Origin: a bacterium
GTDB taxonomy: Bacteria > Arandabacterota > Arandabacteria > Arandabacterales > JALGWA01
Length of the DNA: 6,729 nucleotides
Assembly (NCBI GenBank): GCA_025774425.1
Contig: JALGWA010000073.1
Coordinates: forward strand, 1-6,729
Direction: 5' to 3'
Each line of letters opens with the position of its first letter. The first letter of the stretch is position 1. Of the stretch, positions 5,929 through 6,729 are shown piece after piece. The position numbers and the translations under genes were made by a program. Below the pieces are notes generated by a model. The model worked only from the letters and a program-made list of their open reading frames with translations, was not told the origin of the DNA and did not search any database.

Positions 5929-6661
5929 GAAACTCCTCAGGGGTGTGAAGAGCGGGAAGGTGTCCGTCCAGCAGGTGCTCGACCGGCTCGGCTCTTCGTA
6001 CGAGTCGCTGGGCTTCGCCACTCTGGATATAAGCAGGGAGACCCGGACGGGTGTTTCTGAGGTCATCTTCGGCGAAGGCAAGACCCCCGATCAGATCGTC
6101 TCCATAGCGGAGGCGTTCTACAGGCGCAAGAAGAGATTCCTCGCGACCAGGACGTCGGCCGAGGTGTTCGAGCTCGTCAAGGAGGTGGCGCCCGGTGCGA
6201 CTTACAACGAGGCGGCCAGGACCATCGTCGCGGGAGGGCACAGGAAGCGCAGGCGGGGGAAGATAGTCGTCCTGAGCGCCGGGACATCCGACATGCCCGT
6301 CGCAGAGGAGGCGGCTGTCACGGCGGAGTTCCTCGGCAACCGGGTGGAGAGGATCTACGACGTCGGTGTGGCGGGCCTCCACAGGCTGTTCGGTCACCTG
6401 CACGTATTGAGGGGCGCAAGCGTGATAGTGGTCGTCGCAGGCATGGAGGGCGCGCTCGCGAGCGTGGTCAGCGGGCTGGTGGACTCTCCGGTCATAGGCG
6501 TGCCGACGAGCGTGGGGTACGGGGCCGGTCTCAAGGGCATCTCCGCGCTCCTGACGATGCTGAATACCTGCTCGCCCGGTGTCGCGGTCGTCAACATCGA
6601 CAACGGCTTCGGCGCCGGCGTGACGGCCAGTCTGATAAACGGAAAGAGGACTTCGGCTTGA
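5909..6661 (+). CDS. larB: Nickel-pincer cofactor biosynthesis protein LarB
   Basis: LarB carboxylates nicotinic acid adenine dinucleotide and hydrolyses its phosphoanhydride to give pyridinium-3,5-biscarboxylate mononucleotide, the first step to the nickel-pincer nucleotide used by lactate racemase and related enzymes. The protein has 250 residues, normal for the family. The N-terminal half carries GKTPDQIV and GATYNEAARTIV. The C-terminal half is a PurE-like carboxylase fold with AGTSDMPVAEEA (AGTSD at 124-128), then GYGAGLKG and, near the end, PGVAVVNIDNGFGAG, all hallmarks of LarB. Start GTG 5909 is fixed by the AGGAGG site and gives the expected N-terminus MERRELEKLL. The gene overlaps dusB by 20 bases and larC by 4, so larB and larC are probably translated together. 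PurE itself is excluded by the extra N-terminal domain and the larC neighbour. Confidence 0.95.
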   Translation: MERRELEKLLRGVKSGKVSVQQVLDRLGSSYESLGFATLDISRETRTGVSEVIFGEGKTPDQIVSIAEAFYRRKKRFLATRTSAEVFELVKEVAPGATYNEAARTIVAGGHRKRRRGKIVVLSAGTSDMPVAEEAAVTAEFLGNRVERIYDVGVAGLHRLFGHLHVLRGASVIVVVAGMEGALASVVSGLVDSPVIGVPTSVGYGAGLKGISALLTMLNTCSPGVAVVNIDNGFGAGVTASLINGKRTSA

Positions 6662-6729
6662 GAATCGGTTACTTCGACTGCTATGCCGGCGCGGCGGGCG
6701 AAATGATCCTCGCCGCGCTCTTCGACGCG
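6658..6729 (+). CDS. larC: N-terminal fragment of nickel-insertion protein LarC
   Basis: The gene runs off the right edge; 24 codons are visible, reading MRIGYFDCYAGAAGEMILAA and then LFDA. The pattern (Y/L)(F/L)DC(F/Y).G..GDM.L.ALLDAG is the known N-terminus of LarC, the CTP-using enzyme that inserts nickel into the pincer nucleotide. The TTG start overlaps the larB stop in TTGA, which suggests coupling. The normal GDM reads GEM here (E15). The nickel-binding part lies outside the window, so intactness cannot be judged. LarE, the sulfur-transfer enzyme of the pathway, is not in the window; larA is not either. Confidence 0.88.
   Translation, partial: MRIGYFDCYAGAAGEMILAALFDA

Noticed and set aside
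5016..5948. Plus-strand open frame of 310 codons overlapping dusB in another frame
   Set aside because: It is highly Arg/Gly-rich out-of-frame reading of dusB; the dusB frame carries all the conserved motifs.
4852..6081. Minus-strand open frame of 409 codons across dusB and larB
   Set aside because: It is antisense to dusB and larB, of low-complexity Arg/Pro/Ala composition and without recognisable domains. It is explained by GC bias.

Overview
The window is GC-rich bacterial chromosome (judged by eye, not counted). Eight protein genes, plus the tail of a ninth at the left edge, all lie on the + strand and are tightly packed; two are cut by the window edges. Codon use favours G/C third positions but also contains many AGG (Arg) and ATA (Ile) codons. 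About half the genes appear to start with TTG or GTG. The gene content suggests a free-living bacterium, perhaps from a Gram-negative or candidate-phylum lineage, but nothing here fixes the phylum. No RNA gene, CRISPR array, complete insertion sequence or phage gene was seen.

Left part (1-2006): after the tail of a probable AIR-synthase/HypE-like protein comes a 112-base gap. It holds a candidate sigma70-type promoter, a strong AGGAGG ribosome site and the left arm of a 9-bp inverted repeat. Then comes a two-gene inositol-lipid unit: a membrane CDP-alcohol phosphatidyltransferase and, 18 bases later, inositol-1-phosphate synthase (Ino1). Ino1 would make 1L-myo-inositol 1-phosphate from glucose 6-phosphate, and the transferase would join it to CDP-diacylglycerol to give phosphatidylinositol phosphate. 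The assignment rests on the pairing as well as on the motifs.

Middle part (2076-4933): thymidylate kinase (dTTP synthesis), an exported S41 carboxyl-terminal processing protease with PDZ domain, and a HAD phosphatase resembling MtnX with a Cys-rich motif. The protease and phosphatase genes overlap by 8 bases.

Right part (4930-6729): a DusB-type tRNA-dihydrouridine synthase overlaps the phosphatase gene by ATGA. The nickel-pincer cofactor genes larB and larC follow, with larB overlapping dusB by 20 bases and larC overlapping larB by TTGA (larC is cut by the window end). From about 2700 on, spacing is 4 bases or an overlap, so 2076-6729 is most likely one operon of functionally mixed genes.

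Most of the window is conventional core metabolism. The points most worth a second look are the inverted-repeat/promoter region before the lipid gene, the basic tail on Ino1, the substituted positions in DusB and LarC, and the unknown substrate of the HAD phosphatase. No wholly new system was found.
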